Positions 1 through 12,365 of a stretch of DNA of 64,000 bases are shown here, in pieces; the first letter of the stretch is position 1, and each line of letters starts with the position of its first letter. The DNA comes from Okapia johnstoni (Eukaryota > Chordata > Mammalia > Artiodactyla > Giraffidae), in contig CM044311.1 in assembly GCA_024291935.2 (NCBI GenBank), positions 28,896,001 to 28,960,000 of the forward strand, given 5' to 3'. The position numbers were made by a program, and so were the translations under genes. The notes beneath the pieces are model-generated. The model was not told the origin of the DNA. It made no database searches and saw only the letters and a list, made by a program, of their open reading frames with translations.

Positions 1-1328
1 CTTAGAAACTCATAACCACCACAGTGCCTTAATGGAATCATTACCAGTGGATGAGGAAATGTCATCCATTTGCCTCCTTTGACTCCACTTGGACATAGGC
101 CATTGTTTCTACAAAGAGTGGCTTGGAGCCATGTAAGGTTTCAAGAGAAATTGGCCTTTCAGAGGGGCATAGGAATAGATAATGCATATTGCCACCGTAA
201 AATCTGTAATGAATACTAAGGGTGGCTTTCATTTGTGGTGATTGAAATGAACTCATAAATTCTCTCTCTAGGATGCGGGAATTTTTTCCTCCCTGTGGAG
301 AGATTTAATGGATTTGTGGCATTCTGAATGATTTGGCAAGAAATCAGAGGTACCTGCACACTCACCCGCAAAGGGCACTTAGTTTCTTGCCTAGGATAGT
401 CACCACCACAAAATATTTTCTGTAGGAACCCAGAATGATTGATGCAACCTACCGTAAGTCATGACAAGGTGTCAACTGAAAAACTGGAAAAAAAAGTGGT
501 TAAAGACACCGCAGCTTTAAAAACAAATTTGACTTTCAGAGAAGGGTTATTTCCTTCTAGAAAAAAAAAAAAAGTGAGACCTGCCACCTGCAAGGAATTT
601 AGATCAGTTGTTTGTGGCGAGGGACATCATATTTTGAGAAAAACAGCAGTCCTACTGCTCTCTGTATGGAGTAGATTAAACTGTTCCCACACAGTGATAA
701 ATACATCGCAAAGAGCCATAACAGGAATACAGTAAGTTGTAGCAGTTAGTGGTACAACTTCCAGTTAAAACAATATTCTTAGGATTTCTCTTGCTTGTCT
801 TAATTAATTTTTCACATTTGTAGAATCAATATCTTTCAAAGGTTCACAGGGAAAGAATTCAAAGCAAGAGTTCTAGGGATCTTTGTAGTTATATGGGCCT
901 GGGTTAGAAAAACCTACTCTGAAAACTACAAAGGTAATATATGAAAACAGCACATGAGGGTTCATATTAAAAATAGCATCTGCTCTAAGTTTTCTGTTAC
1001 TTGGAAAGAAAATGGGGGAAAAACCCAAAGCAGCAATTACCCAAAGGCATTCAGATTTTACGGTGGAACGTGGCAGAGAAACTCTTTACAGAGAAAATAA
1101 CTTTTAATTCTCTTGAATGCTAGACTCTCAATTCTTGAAGTAAAAAGGAATTCTGGGTAATTTTATTCTATTGGAGGAGTTTACTCCTTTGTCAGATGAT
1201 TCCATGATCCTACTTTCATATCCCATGAGTTAAGACATTATGAAAGGAGTTAATAACTCCAACGCCCTGCATCTATTTATATGAAGAAATTATGATTATA
1301 ATTTAAAACACTGGATTCCTTTCTTATT
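1..1328. other. Unique 5' flank, no gene recognised
   Basis: No repeat family, conserved exon or RNA gene was recognised. The longest open frame (439-735, + strand) is poly-Lys-containing and shows no domain or codon bias. Base composition is ordinary AT-rich intergenic. Confidence 0.6.
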
Positions 1329-1441
1329 TTTTAGCTGTACTGCGAGGCATGTAGGATCTTAGTGACCCCACCACGGATCGAACTTGTGTTTCCTGCAATG
1401 GCAGGGTGGAGTCTTAACCACTGGGCCAGCAGGGAAGTCCC
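1329..1441 (-). mobile_element. CHR-2-type tRNA-derived SINE fragment
   Basis: Read on the minus strand it starts GGACTTCCCTGCTGGCCC and carries a B-box-like GGTTCGATCC relative (here GTTCGATCC). It then continues through the typical TAAGATCC and GCATGCC segment of the cetartiodactyl CHR SINEs. It lacks the BovA body found in the Bov-tA copies. Confidence 0.7.
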
Positions 1442-2054
1442 TAAGATAATGGATTCCTTTCTGACACAGAAAAACAAAACATGGTTCACAAGGGAAATTC
1501 TTCTGCATGTAGACTTGCCTCTCAGTAGGCTTCCCTTGGATGGGAAACTTCTTCATTTGTGAAGTTTCTAGGTTGGAGGATAAGCCAGATAGTATAGCTT
1601 ACAGTTTCTTTAGCTGTAAAACAAGTGAATAATACTGATAACCACTAAGATCTCATCCAGGGATAAACATTCAGGACTCAACTTTGTGAAGGAATAAGTA
1701 ACAGTTGTGATTATATTAATGCATCATCTGGGCAATAGGACCTGATTCCCATGAAAGTATTCCCAAACTCAAAGTCTTACATTTTAATATGTAAAATGGT
1801 GAACCCCTTTTATTACCCAATTTTACAATAAATAGGCAAGAGAAAATAAGTAGTGTTCTTAGAACTTGGATGTCTTACTGCTTGGATATGAAAGGTTGAT
1901 ATAGTTCTGTTTAGGAAGAGGGCTTGGGGAATTCATTCTAGATGAGAATTAGGGGGCTTTGGAAGTCTGAAGATTTGAAGGAGAGGAAAGATATTGTCTG
2001 ATGATTCCACATAAATCAATGTGTTTTCAAATGTGGCTAGAGTATTATATTCCA
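1442..2054. other. Intergenic, possible MIR trace near 1590-1680
   Basis: The 1590-1680 stretch vaguely follows the second half of a MIR (TTTCTTTAGCTGTAAAACAAGTG and a following ATAATACTGATA), but it is too diverged to call. Nothing else was recognised. Confidence 0.3.
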
Positions 2055-2225
2055 AACCTATTTATCAGTGTATTGCTTCATGAACCAACTACATCAGATT
2101 CACCTAAGGTATTTGTTACCAAGGTCTGCCTAGTCCAGATTTACTGAATCAGAATTTTTAGAATGAACATTCTTTGGCAAGCTCTTTAGATGATATTTTT
2201 ATGTTCACCAAAGTTTGAGAATTAT
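2055..2225 (+). mobile_element. MER5A-type hAT-Charlie DNA transposon relic
   Basis: The order of blocks follows the MER5A consensus: ACTACATCAGATTCACCTAAGG, TTTACTGAATCAGAATTTT, a central TTGGCAAGCTCTTTAGATGAT, and the terminal AAAGTTTGAGAATTA. It is non-autonomous and encodes no protein. Confidence 0.6.
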
Positions 2226-2385
2226 GTCTGCAGAGTTCATTGTTCCCTGATTTTTCAGTTCCATCTTCACCAGTCCAGGAAGTCTTCTGGAGAAGCTCTC
2301 ATATGCATATCACTTTCAGAAGTTAATTAATCCCATAAGCACAACAATCCCACGAAGCAGATAATTCAGTGTTCCAAATGAGGTA

Positions 2386-4025
2386 GTAAAGGACAGAAAC
2401 AGTATGGACCTAACAGAAGCAGAAGATATTAAGAAGAGGTGGAAAGAATACACAGAAATTTACAGAAAAGATCTTCATGACAATGGTGTGATCACTCACC
2501 TAGAGTGATACATCTTAGACTGCGAAGTCAAGTGGGCCTTAGGAAGTATCACTACAAACAAATCTAGTGGAGATAATGGAATTCCAGCTGAGCTATTTCA
2601 AATCCTAATAGATGATGCTGTGAAAGTGCTGCACTCAGTATGTCAGCAAATCTGGAAAACTCAGCAGTGGCCACAGGACTAGGAAAGACCAGTTATCATT
2701 CCAATCCCAAACAAGAGCAATGCTAAAGAATGTTCAAACTACTGCACAATTGCACTCATTTCACCTGCTAGCAAAGTAGTGCTCAAAATTCTCCAAGCAA
2801 GGCTTCAACAGTACGTGAACCATGAACTTCCAGATGTTCAAGCTGGATTTAGAAAAGGCAGTGGAACCAGAAATCAAATTGCCAACATCCATTGTATCAT
2901 AGAAAAAGAAAGAGGATTCCATAAAAACATACTTCTGCTTGACTACTAAAGCCTTTGACTGTGTGGATCACAACAAACTGGGAAATTTTAAAGGAATGGT
3001 GAATACTAGACCACCTTACCTGCCTCCTGTGAAACCTGTATCCATCTCAAGAAACAACAGTTAGTACCGGACATGTAACAATGGACTGGTTCCAAACTGG
3101 GAAAGGAGTACATCAAGGCTGTATATTGTCACCCTGCTTATTTAACTTATATGCAGAGTGCATCTTGTGAAATGTCAGACTGGATGAAGCACAAGCTGGA
3201 ATCAAGATTGCTGGGAGAAATATCAATAACCTCAGATGACACCACCCTTATGGCAGAAAGCGAAGAGGAACTAAAGGGCCTCTTGGAGAAGGTGAAAGAG
3301 GAGTGTGAAAAAGGTGGCTTAAAATTCAAAAAACTAAAATCATGGCATCCAGTCCCATCACTTCATGGCATCCAGTCCCATCACTTCATGGCAAATAGAT
3401 GGGGAAACAGTGGAAACAGTGACAAACTTTATTTTTGGGGGGCTCCAAAATCACTGCAAATGGTGACTGCAGCCACGAAATTAAAAGACGCTTGCTCATT
3501 GGAAGAAAAGTGATGACAAACCTAGACAGTGTATTGAAAAGCAGAGACATTACTTTGCCCACAAAGGTCCATCTAGTCAAAGGTATGATTTTTCCATTAA
3601 TCATGTATGGATATGAGAGCTGGGACCATAAAGAAGGCTGAGTGCCCAAGAATTGATGCTTTTGAACTGTGGCATTAGAGAAGACTCATGAGAGTCCCTG
3701 GGACTGCAAGGAGATCAAACCAGTCCATCATAAAGGAAATCAATTCTGAATATTCATTAGAAGGACTGATGCTGAAGCTGAAGCTCCAATACTTTGGCCA
3801 CCTGATGCAAAGAGTCAACTCATTAGAACAGTACCTGATGCTGAGAAAGATTGAAGGCAGGAGGAGAAAGGGACGACAGAGGACGAGATGGTTAGATGGC
3901 ATCACTGACTCAATGGATATGAGTTTGAGCAAGTTCCAGGAGATAATGAAGGACAGAGAAGCCTGACGTGCTGCAGGCCATGGGGTCACAAGAGTCAGAC
4001 ATGACTGAGTGACTGAACTATAGCT
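2386..4025 (+). mobile_element. BovB (RTE-type LINE), 5'-truncated, decayed, with target-site duplication
   Basis: The + strand carries about 1.64 kb of the BovB reverse-transcriptase half. Fragments such as NGIPAELFQILIDDAVKVLH and FRKGSGTRNQIANIHC are readable, but stops and frameshifts break the frame. The RT catalytic region reads SDDTTLMAESEEELKGLL, where the residues before DD have drifted. The 3' end is the BovA-like GTCAGACATGACTGAGTGACTGAACT. A 9-bp duplication AATGAGGTA flanks it at 2377-2385 and 4026-4034, which fixes both ends. A 23-base unit is duplicated in tandem inside it at 3341-3363 and 3364-3386. BovB is known for horizontal spread between reptiles, ticks and ruminants. Confidence 0.93.
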
Positions 4026-4034
4026 AATGAGGTA

Positions 4035-6228
4035 ATAGGACTTGGAGGATTGAGGAAGTTGCCCAAGCCCTGTTTCAGGGTCAAACTAGAATTTCAGTCT
4101 TCCAAATCCCATTTCTGTAAGATAGTCAAATTACCCTGGTACCTCACACTGAGAACACAACAAAGGAATGCACCAGGCAGCCCTCGGGATTTCTCAGTAC
4201 TAAAGACTCCTGTGATCAGCCTGTATGAAAGTGTACAAGGCCCTAATGGGTGCAGCTGACATTTCCCCAGAGATAGTTTTGTGCTTTCCAAACTGATTTC
4301 ATTGAAACTCCAATTTGAGAATATTTGGAACTTTTGGTATATCATAGAGTAGAAAAATCCCCAGAGAGAGGGTAAAACAGATAACCAGGCCTCTTATATA
4401 TTTTCCAGATTTCATAAAATGCTTTTGAACATAAGTAGCTTTTATGATAATAACATAACTATTATTTATTTATGTAACTTTCTAAATAGAATCTGATTTT
4501 CTCTACTGGGTAATTGTTGTGTTCTTTCTAGTTTAATATCCATGCTGGGTAAAAATCATTCACCTTACTTATTTGTGAAATTTTCCCCAATTTATTAGTG
4601 ATGCTTATTTATTATGCTCCCATTTATCAGCCATCTCGTCTGCCAACTCCTCCTTTATATATATGTATTGGATTGTCTTCTTGTAGTTCCAGTGGCATGG
4701 AACTCTAACAACATTTCTGTATGACCTAAGGCCCCTAACACAGGGTTCTACCCAACTGCTGAGGAGCAAAAACTATTCGCTCAGTCAAAGGGTCAAAGAA
4801 ATGTTCAGTTTTGCTAATTACACAGCCCATTTACTTTAGTAAGGGTTTCCAATATCATTTGGTCAGGATCTTTAAATCCTAAAATGTTTGAACCAAATTG
4901 ATAGGTTTGAATGGGCTCTTAAGGTGGTATGTGTGTGTATGTGCATGTGTGTGTGCTGTGTTTCTCTGCATCAGATAACACTAACATAACTCAAAAAGAA
5001 ATAGTGAAAAGGTTTCATTTGAGTCACTGTGGCCAACTTTCCTCTGCCTTTATCTTTATTCTAAACCAACTTTTAAGTGGCATTATATGGTGGTAGCCAG
5101 ATATAACGCAGTAAGATTTTTTTTTTCTTAATGCTCCTTCAAATGTCAGAATAGGTTTGGAAAATGAAAATTGTTGGTGTGAAATGATAACAAAGCTGAT
5201 AATCTTGAAATATTTATGTTAAAAGGCTTTTTGAAATTGAGTACTTAGGTTCTGTAATGTGCTTTTACTGACAGTCTATAACCCTTGGATAGCCTTTATT
5301 CACCACAATTAGAAAATTTGATGCCTAGATTTATTGTGCATTTATTCAGTTCAAATGAAAGTAGGAAAGAGTTTCCTTTGAATAAAATGCAAGCTGAATT
5401 TAAACTCAACCAAAGGAACCACAGCACAAGTGTGGTTACTGCCAAAGAGTTGCCAGCCATCATCCTGGTCTTTGTATCTGGGCAAATTGTGGGAAAGGTG
5501 AGCTTTCATCTTTACCAGTAACAAAAGCAGAACTAACTAGAACTTCAGTCTGTATATATGGAAATGGGAGTGAATAAGCTGTGATATGTCTGTTCTTTCC
5601 ACTGTCTAGATTTCTGTCCTCTCCCCACCCCACTGGCAAATGTACATTACTTTGTCTTTTAAAATGAAACTGGTCAACCAATCACCCAATCACCCATATT
5701 TCTTAAACCCCCAGTATCTACAGAAGAAGTTTTTACTTTTTGTGTGGCTAGCATTGTACTCACTGTGATGTTTAGAGGTTTCTGCAACACTGTAAAAAAG
5801 GAAGGCCATTCAACTTTAAAGGGAGAAATCTTGAGTTTAAATTTGGAATCCATAGTATACACAGGCACATTACTGTCTGAGTCCCAGTTGCTTCTTCTGT
5901 GTAGTGGGAAAAATATAGCCTTTCTCCCAGACTTATCATTAGGATGGCAAGAGATATTTTACGTAAAGGTGCTTAGCCCTCTGCCTGGCATATAGATGGT
6001 GACCAAGAGCCCCAAGAGTCAACTTTAAGAGGAAAGAAATACATTTTTAGAAAGCTGTATCTCAAAGCCAGGGCGGCGATTACAGATCCAGGTGTAAATG
6101 AAGCATTTTGTTAGGCTCATTGACCTGCTTTTGAACTTTTCAGTATTGCTCCCAGAGTAGGTGTTAACTTTATCCATAGAGGATAGATAGTTGAAATATT
6201 TACTGTATATTTCCAAGGTGTCTGTATG
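4035..6228. other. Intergenic, no gene recognised; (GT)-rich stretch at 4930-4962
   Basis: About 2.2 kb of AT-rich DNA. A degenerate GT-rich run lies at 4930-4962. No exon with conserved coding sequence was recognised. Confidence 0.5.
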
Positions 6229-6437
6229 GCATGCACACTCAGTTGCTACGTTTTGTACACCTCTTTGCGACCTCATGTACTGTAGCCTACCAAGCTCCGC
6301 TGTCCATGGCATTTCCCAGGCAAGAATACTGGAGTCAGTTGCCATTTCTTCTTCCAGGAGATCTTCCTGACCCAGGGATCGAACCAGAGTTGCATGCATT
6401 GGCAGGCAGTTTCTTTACCACTGAGTCACCTGGGAAG
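6229..6437 (-). mobile_element. Bov-tA SINE
   Basis: The minus strand shows the tRNA-derived head (CTTCCCAGGTGACTCAGTGG, then GTTCGATCCCTGGG) followed by the BovA body ending near ACTGAGTGTGC. This is a full-length copy with moderate divergence. Confidence 0.88.
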
Positions 6438-6919
6438 ATCGTCTATACAGTATATATAAATCAAAATTTGTTCTCTTCTCAGGTTTACATGCTCTGTGGT
6501 GTGTCCCTTCTGTGATTTTCCCCATTACCTCCACTGAATTTCAGTTGTTCTCCCTGTCCCTTTTCCATTCCTTTGAAGCCTGCACATCATCTGGTAAGTG
6601 TGTGTTTACTACGTCTCCTCCTGGGTTGATTTTGAGTCACCCTTCTCTGCTCTCAGTTTCCTTCTTTGGCTGCTCCTGAAATATACTCCTTTGAGGTCTT
6701 AGGAGGAAGTGACAGTGTAGTGAGGCATTGGAAAAGAATAACAAAATAGAAAGTGAGAAAAGGGAAGAGATCAGAAGAGGGGAAGGTGGCCCATTCCCTA
6801 GCTATAAAGCTAACGTTTATATTTACAGCTGCCTGCTAAAGAAATAAGTGGGGTTGCTTTTGGCTTGCTGTTTTCTCCCTTAATTTGCTTGTGAATTTTT
6901 TTCTACATAAAGGGTTTTC
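6438..6919. other. Intergenic, pyrimidine-rich, no gene recognised
   Basis: CT-rich unique sequence with no recognised repeat family or exon. Confidence 0.4.
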
Positions 6920-7140
6920 TGCATGGTATAGCGGAGTCAGAAAGGCCAGAGTTCATTTCTTGACTACTTGTCAGCTTTCTGACTTTAGGTGAGGGAGCTG
7001 CTTTGTATCTCCATTTCTTCTTTGTATCTCCATTTCTTCTTTGTAAAATAGGAAATAATAACACTTTATATAGCTGTTAAGAGGATTGAGTGAGATGTAA
7101 TGATCTACAGTACCATATCAATAAATGTTTGTTCATTTTT
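6920..7140 (+). mobile_element. MIR SINE with internal tandem duplication
   Basis: The MIR core order is visible: GTCAGAAAGGCCAGAGTTCA, the TTTGTAAAATAGGAAATAATAA block, GAGGATTGAGTGAGATGTAATG and the TCAATAAATGTTTGTTCA tail. A 19-base unit CTTTGTATCTCCATTTCTT is duplicated head to tail at 7001-7019 and 7020-7038, in the CTCAGTTTCTTCATCTGTAAA part of MIR. Confidence 0.75.
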
Positions 7141-9234
7141 CTCTTCCAAAAATCCATCTTCTTCTCGTCTCATTCTATACTTTAATAACAAACTAGACTG
7201 AATATATGAGTATGGAAAATGTTGGCTCTTCAACTGTAAACTATATCTATGTAACTCTTCTTTCAAGTAATATTTTGGAGGCATCTAAGTTCTTATCTTT
7301 GATGATCTGATTTTAAATCAATGCATGAGTCCAAATAATATAGGCAAATCAAAAATTTTTTAAAGTGGAGATAATTTCCAATGCTAGGCAACAAAGTAGG
7401 AACTAAAACATGGTGTTTGGAGGAAGGAATAAAAAAAATGAATGAATGCCAGTTGGAAAAGTATACTTAGGGAAAAGTATACTTAGACATAGGGAACTTT
7501 TGGTTTACTTTTGTTACCACTCTTAAATGTGCTTGTATCAGTTGTTCAGTCTTTTCCTATTTAGATAATTCTACCACTATGGGTACTGAGACACATGTCA
7601 ATCACAGAGAGATAAGGAACTCTTCTGTCAATATACATGTTCACAACTGCTCCCAAATATTTTATATCTGTCCTCTCCTGTTTTGCAGCATAAAACAGAA
7701 CATACAATACAATGTAAGGCCTCTAATCTCTCTAAAATGTCATTTTATAGGAAACACTAACAGAGAACTCTTGCTGTTTGTGTACCCATGGCTTAATAAG
7801 TGGGAAGAAGGTCACGTGACAGCAGTTCAACACTACTTCTTCATGACAAATGACAAATGACAAATGAAGAGGCCAGGGGATCCTTTAGGTCCAGTACTGC
7901 CTTTAGTTGCATCCTTAAATCAAAATTCTTCATCTCACTAAGCCTTAACTTTCCCAAGTAAATCATATGATTTTTGCATATCAGTGTCCAAGACATCTGA
8001 GCATTAACTTATTACACAAGTTTTTCATGTTTCTTTAGCACTCTGTGTTTGAAAATCTCACTGAGTTTTACATTTATTATATTGTACCCTTTGTATTTTA
8101 AAAAATGAAATGATATTAAATTGCTTCATCAATATAATATGATTAGAAGCATATGGTTTACATTTTGGGTTATGCAATGTAATTAATATTTTGTAACATT
8201 ATCAGTTATGGCGTTCAGCAAATGAGATGAAAGACACATGGAGATGTGGTTTATATCCATTAGTTTATCTACTTATCTATGCAAGGATGACATGTTGTGT
8301 CTCAGGAGGTTATAAGGAAACTGCAGAATGTGAATCAGAATGCCTTACCAGGGTCTTCTTGTTCATTAGGGAATTCTGTGACTTCAGTAAAGATAGATTG
8401 CTTGTAAAATGTGTGTGTGTGTGCATTTATGTTGCTTGAAACACAGAAAACACACTCTAGACTTCTGTATTTATTTTAGGATCTATTCAAACTAGTCAAG
8501 ATTAGAAACATATACTAGTCAAGATTAGAAACAGCTAAAGAGTATATGACCTTGGAAGTGTAAGTGTCATAAGTTTGAACATCACCTACTCCAATTAGAG
8601 AGAAGTCACTTGCTTGCGTCAAAGCTGCCGATTACTGCAGTCCGTGACACTTCTAGGAAATACCTCAACAGAAATAACAGCTGTAGTCCAGCATCCTTAG
8701 TATTGATCTTAGTGATAGTATGTTTCTTAACAAGTGGTTTTTTTTGCCAGGGAATAGACATTTCAAGATGTGGATATAAATCAGATTCTGCAATTAAGAT
8801 AAAGAACAAGAAAAACAATTCTGGGAACTTAAATGGCTTGCTACTGAAAAATTAATTTTATTCATTTCATGGTTCTAAGATTTTTTAACTGAATTTTTAA
8901 ATCAATATCAAGATCTCAATGTCAACATCATTTTAAATGTCCAATTATAGTATTAGTATCATCATTTTTCATTGTGACGTTCCCATCACTAAGTAAAGTG
9001 ATCTGGTAGGACTGAATTTCAAACTATACCCCTTGCTTTATCCAGGTAATGTTATGCATACAGGAGAGCTCTAATATAATATTTTGGACCAAACTGAGTG
9101 GAGAAGGATGCTCTTTTCTCCACCCTTTGTGTTTGTTTCATAGACAAGGAAATACTGAGGAACTGTGGGAGATACTGAGGAATAAGCTTTGGAAACTGCA
9201 GATTCTCTCCATCCTCCATCTCTAATCTATGCTC
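7141..9234. other. Intergenic with several short tandem duplications
   Basis: No gene was recognised. Three short direct duplications stand out: a 16-base unit GGAAAAGTATACTTAG at 7455-7470 and 7471-7486, a 7-base unit ACAAATG repeated three times near 7846-7866, and a 23-base-period pair starting ACTAGTCAAGATTAGAAACA at 8491 and 8514. A short GT run lies at 8411-8424. Confidence 0.7.
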
Positions 9235-9375
9235 CACACTTCAGCCAGAACGTTTTCTTTAACACACAAGTCTGGTCAAGTTGCTATCTTGCTATGACAG
9301 CAGTTCTTCAGTAGTTTCCATCCCCTACAGATCATAATCCCATTACATTCAAGTCTACACTATTTATTTAACATG

Positions 9376-10068
9376 ACGTATTAGTTTCCTAGGGTTTCCC
9401 TGGTAGCTCAGACGGTAAAGAATCTGCCTGCAATGCCGGAGACCTGGGTTCGATCCCTGGGTCGGAAAGATCCCCTAGAGGAGGGCATGGCAATCCACTC
9501 CAGCATTCTTGCCTGGAAATCCCATGGACAGAGTAGTCTGGCAGGCTACAGCGCATGAGGTCACAGAGAGTTGGACACAACTAAGCAACTAACACTTTTA
9601 CTTTTCACCAGTTTCCTAGGGCTTCCATAATCCAATACACATCCTGGGCAATTTAAAACCATAGATATTTATTATCTCATGTTTCTGGAGGTTAGTCAAA
9701 AATCAAGATATTAACAGGGCCACAATGTCTCAGAAAACTTTATGGGAAGATTCTTAAGATTCTTCTGGATTCTAGTGGCTCCAGGTGTTCGGTGGCTTGT
9801 GGCAGCATACTTCCAATGTCTGCTTCCACCTTCACGTGGCTATCTTCTCTCTGTGAGTTTCTAGGTACATGTGTGTGTGTTCAAATTCCATTTTCTTTTG
9901 AGGACACCTGTCATGTTAGATCAAGGGGTCACTCTAATCAAGGATGACCTCACTTGAACTAATGACGTCTGCAACAACCCTATTGCCAAATAAGGTCACA
10001 TTCTGAGGTCCTGAAGGTTAGGACCTTACCACCTCTTTTTGGAGGGATACGATTCAACCCATTACACA
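9376..10068 (-). mobile_element. MLT1 (ERVL-MaLR) LTR relic, itself split by a Bov-tA
   Basis: In + orientation it reads GTATTAGTTTCCTAGGGCTT through TTTATTATCTCATGTTTCTGG and the internal CAAATAAGGTCACATTCTGAG, to CGATTCAACCCATTACA. That is the MLT1 LTR in reverse. A Bov-tA sits 15 bases inside its left end. This is an ancient, non-coding relic of a MaLR retroelement. Confidence 0.75.
9394..9610 (+). mobile_element. Bov-tA SINE with 10-bp target-site duplication
   Basis: The tRNA-like head is intact (TAGCTCAGACGGTAAAGAA as A box region, GGTTCGATCCC as B box). The BovA body and an AACACTTTTACTTTTCACCA tail follow. The duplication GTTTCCTAGG flanks it at 9384-9393 and 9611-9620. It lies inside the MLT1 LTR. 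Confidence 0.93.
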
Positions 10069-10560
10069 TGATCTCCAAGTCCTTCACAGTCTGGCCTTAA
10101 GCCACCTTCCAGCCCCCTTATCTCTCTTTCACCTTGTTAGATGTAACTGCTCTCTGTGGGGAATTACCCCTCCCTCCCAGACCATACCAAATCCTCTCAG
10201 GCCTTTCACCCTATCATATACTCTTCTTCTTGGTGGAATGCCCCTGGATTTCCCCTGGTTTGCCTGGCCAATTCCTATTTCACTCACTATTACTCAAGTC
10301 CACTTTAGGATTTTACCTCCTTAGTAAAATTTTTCCTTATTCAGACATACTAGCAATTTGCCCTCTATACTGTCTCTGCTCGTGCCTCTTGGGTTGATAC
10401 AGAACATATTATATTGAATTATCAGTTTGTTGGTCTGTCTTCCCACTGAACTGGTAACTCTCAGAAGGTAATGCCCTTGACATTCCATCTTTGGACACCT
10501 GGTAGAGCGCCAGGCCCACAGCAGACATTCAAGACATGTTTGTTAAGCAAATAAGATATT

Positions 10561-11619
10561 TCCTTAGCATATCTTGGAATACAACAAGAATGATGATAGG
10601 AGTTGTATAAGTACTATTTTATGCCTGTAGGGCATGCAGGTCCCACTCAGTCCTCTCTGAGTCTGTTTGATGGAGGGATTCTGCCAAATCTCTATCTCCA
10701 GGGCAAGACAGCGAGTCACAGGAAAGGCATTAAAGCATACAAAGGTTTCCTTAGCTTGTGGTGGCCAGAGGTACACTGGCTTAAAGATTAACACCAGACT
10801 TCTAGTTTCCAAATTGGTACCTTCTCAAGGTGATACTGAGTGGATTGTATTCACTTGCTGATTTTCAGCAGAGGAGATGACCTTTTCAGGCTGAAATAAA
10901 GAAGTTGCCTCTGCATGAACCATATGACATACTTACTGACTGTGTTAGAGCTAAAAAAAAAAAAAATACACATTTTTCCCTAAGTGTTTATCATTTTATA
11001 AAGAAAATTTCTTTTCTCTTTCAGAAGAGAAGTGTTAGTTTTCTAAAGTATCATCTCCATAAAGATGAGTCAAGCTTTAATATTTAGAGAATTATAGAGC
11101 CAGGTTTGTGGTGGAGATAGGACCAATATAATTTCTTTCAATAGTAAAGGAGCTATTTCATTCCAGTGAATCCTGTGCAGGGAAGTTCCTAGGCTCAGGA
11201 TTAAATGTCCTAGAATTAGGAGCTGAGTTGGTAGAAGAGAAAATGCAGTTTCCCATGTGCATAAAATCAGGATAAGAATTTCATAGGAAAGCTGTTAGGA
11301 TAGAAAGTTATGTTAAAATATGTTCAACCTTAAGAAAAAATGTTATATAAATCAATAATAGATCATTATCATCATTAGTAACGTATGTTGACATATCTCA
11401 TTAATTTCTCCATAAAAGAGAAAGAATTTTGTGAAAGTGGTTTATAGTCTGTATGTTTCAAAATTTTTGCAAGATATTTTCTCTGATAATCTGAGTTAAA
11501 CATTTACTCTGCCTGGCATAATCTCTTTTGGTTTTGAAGGAGTATTAATTCTGAGTTTGATCCTGACATTTGTCAATCCAAAGAAATAGCCTAAACTGTG
11601 CAGACCTATAGAGTTGACT
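10561..11619. other. Intergenic, no gene recognised
   Basis: AT-rich unique DNA with an A13 run near 10953. No recognised repeat or coding signal. Confidence 0.4.
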
Positions 11620-12010
11620 TACCCATCCATTCATCAAACACTTCCTGACCGCTTTCTGTACCAGATACTATGCTAGTGCTAGAAACAGAGCTGGCTTCTG
11701 CCTTCTGCATAACCAAAACAAACAAAGAAAGGAGGTTAAAAAAAAAAAAATTCAAGTACCTATGTGCATTTAGCTGGAGAAGGCCCTCTATGGAGCTGAC
11801 AAGGAGGCTGATAATTTAAGAATGATAAGGAGCTGGTCAGGTGAGAGTGAACAGTAGATCACTTCAAACAAAAGAGAGCCCTTGACCAAAAGCCCAAGAC
11901 GGTAAAGAACTGAACAATATCCAAGCACGAAGAGAAGATCAGTGTGAGTGGATTAGGGAAAGAAAGGAGACTGGCATGCACAGGCCAAGGCCAGAGACAT
12001 CCGGGCCTTT
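11620..12010 (-). mobile_element. L2 LINE 3' end fragment
   Basis: In + orientation it reads CCATTCATCAAACACTTCCTGAC, ...CCAGATACTATGCTAGTGC and later GAGCTGGTCAGG and GAAGGAGACTGGCATG-like blocks. This order matches the reverse complement of the L2 3' end. Confidence 0.55.
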
Positions 12011-12365
12011 CTGTTCATGAGAAAAAGACTACAGAGCTTGTTTTCAAAGTGCAATTACAAATCCACAGTTATATGTTATCACCAAAACTAAGTGAAAGCA
12101 GAACTGAATTCTTCTGTAGAAATTTCCCTTGGTTGGTGGCTGAGGATAAACAGCATATTCAAATATCATACAGCATGTGACAGTGAGAGAACTTCAGGTT
12201 AGACTAATCATTACACATTACCAGCTTTGGAAATCAGTGGCTAGACATGGTATCAAGAAGTTGGGTCACACTGTGACCACAATCTAGAATGAAAGTAAGA
12301 CTTGAAAGCCTAGGGATCTACTGCTTTTCTGCCATTGTAATTGAAGGAGAGAGGATGACACTAGC

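Larger units (their letters stand above)
9235..10560 (+). mobile_element. L2 LINE 3' end, split by an MLT1 LTR
   Basis: The left part (9235-9375) and right part (10069-10560) together follow the L2 3' region: the CTGGTCAAGTTGC... segment, then CCTTCACAGTCTGGCC, the TGCCTGGAATGC-like block (GTGGAATGCCCCTGG), and a tail resembling the CCAGGCACAGTAGGC...TTTGTTGAA end. The MLT1 at 9376-10068 interrupts it. It is very old and encodes nothing now. Confidence 0.7.

Noticed and set aside
410..456. Exon-like splice pair (TTTTCTGTAG acceptor, CCGTAAGT donor)
   Set aside because: It encloses only about 29 bases and matches no SAMSN1 5' exon I know; such pairs arise often by chance.
439..735. 98-codon open frame on + strand near the left end
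   Set aside because: It has a poly-Lys run from an A tract, no domain, no splice partners and no recognised homologue; it looks like chance.
3151..3966. Open frames of 68-120 codons between 3151 and 3966
   Set aside because: They are broken pieces of the BovB reverse transcriptase, not a host gene.
9394..9470. tRNA-like A and B boxes in SINE heads here and in about 20 other places
   Set aside because: They belong to Bov-tA SINEs with BovA bodies and target duplications; none folds as a free tRNA gene with normal ends.
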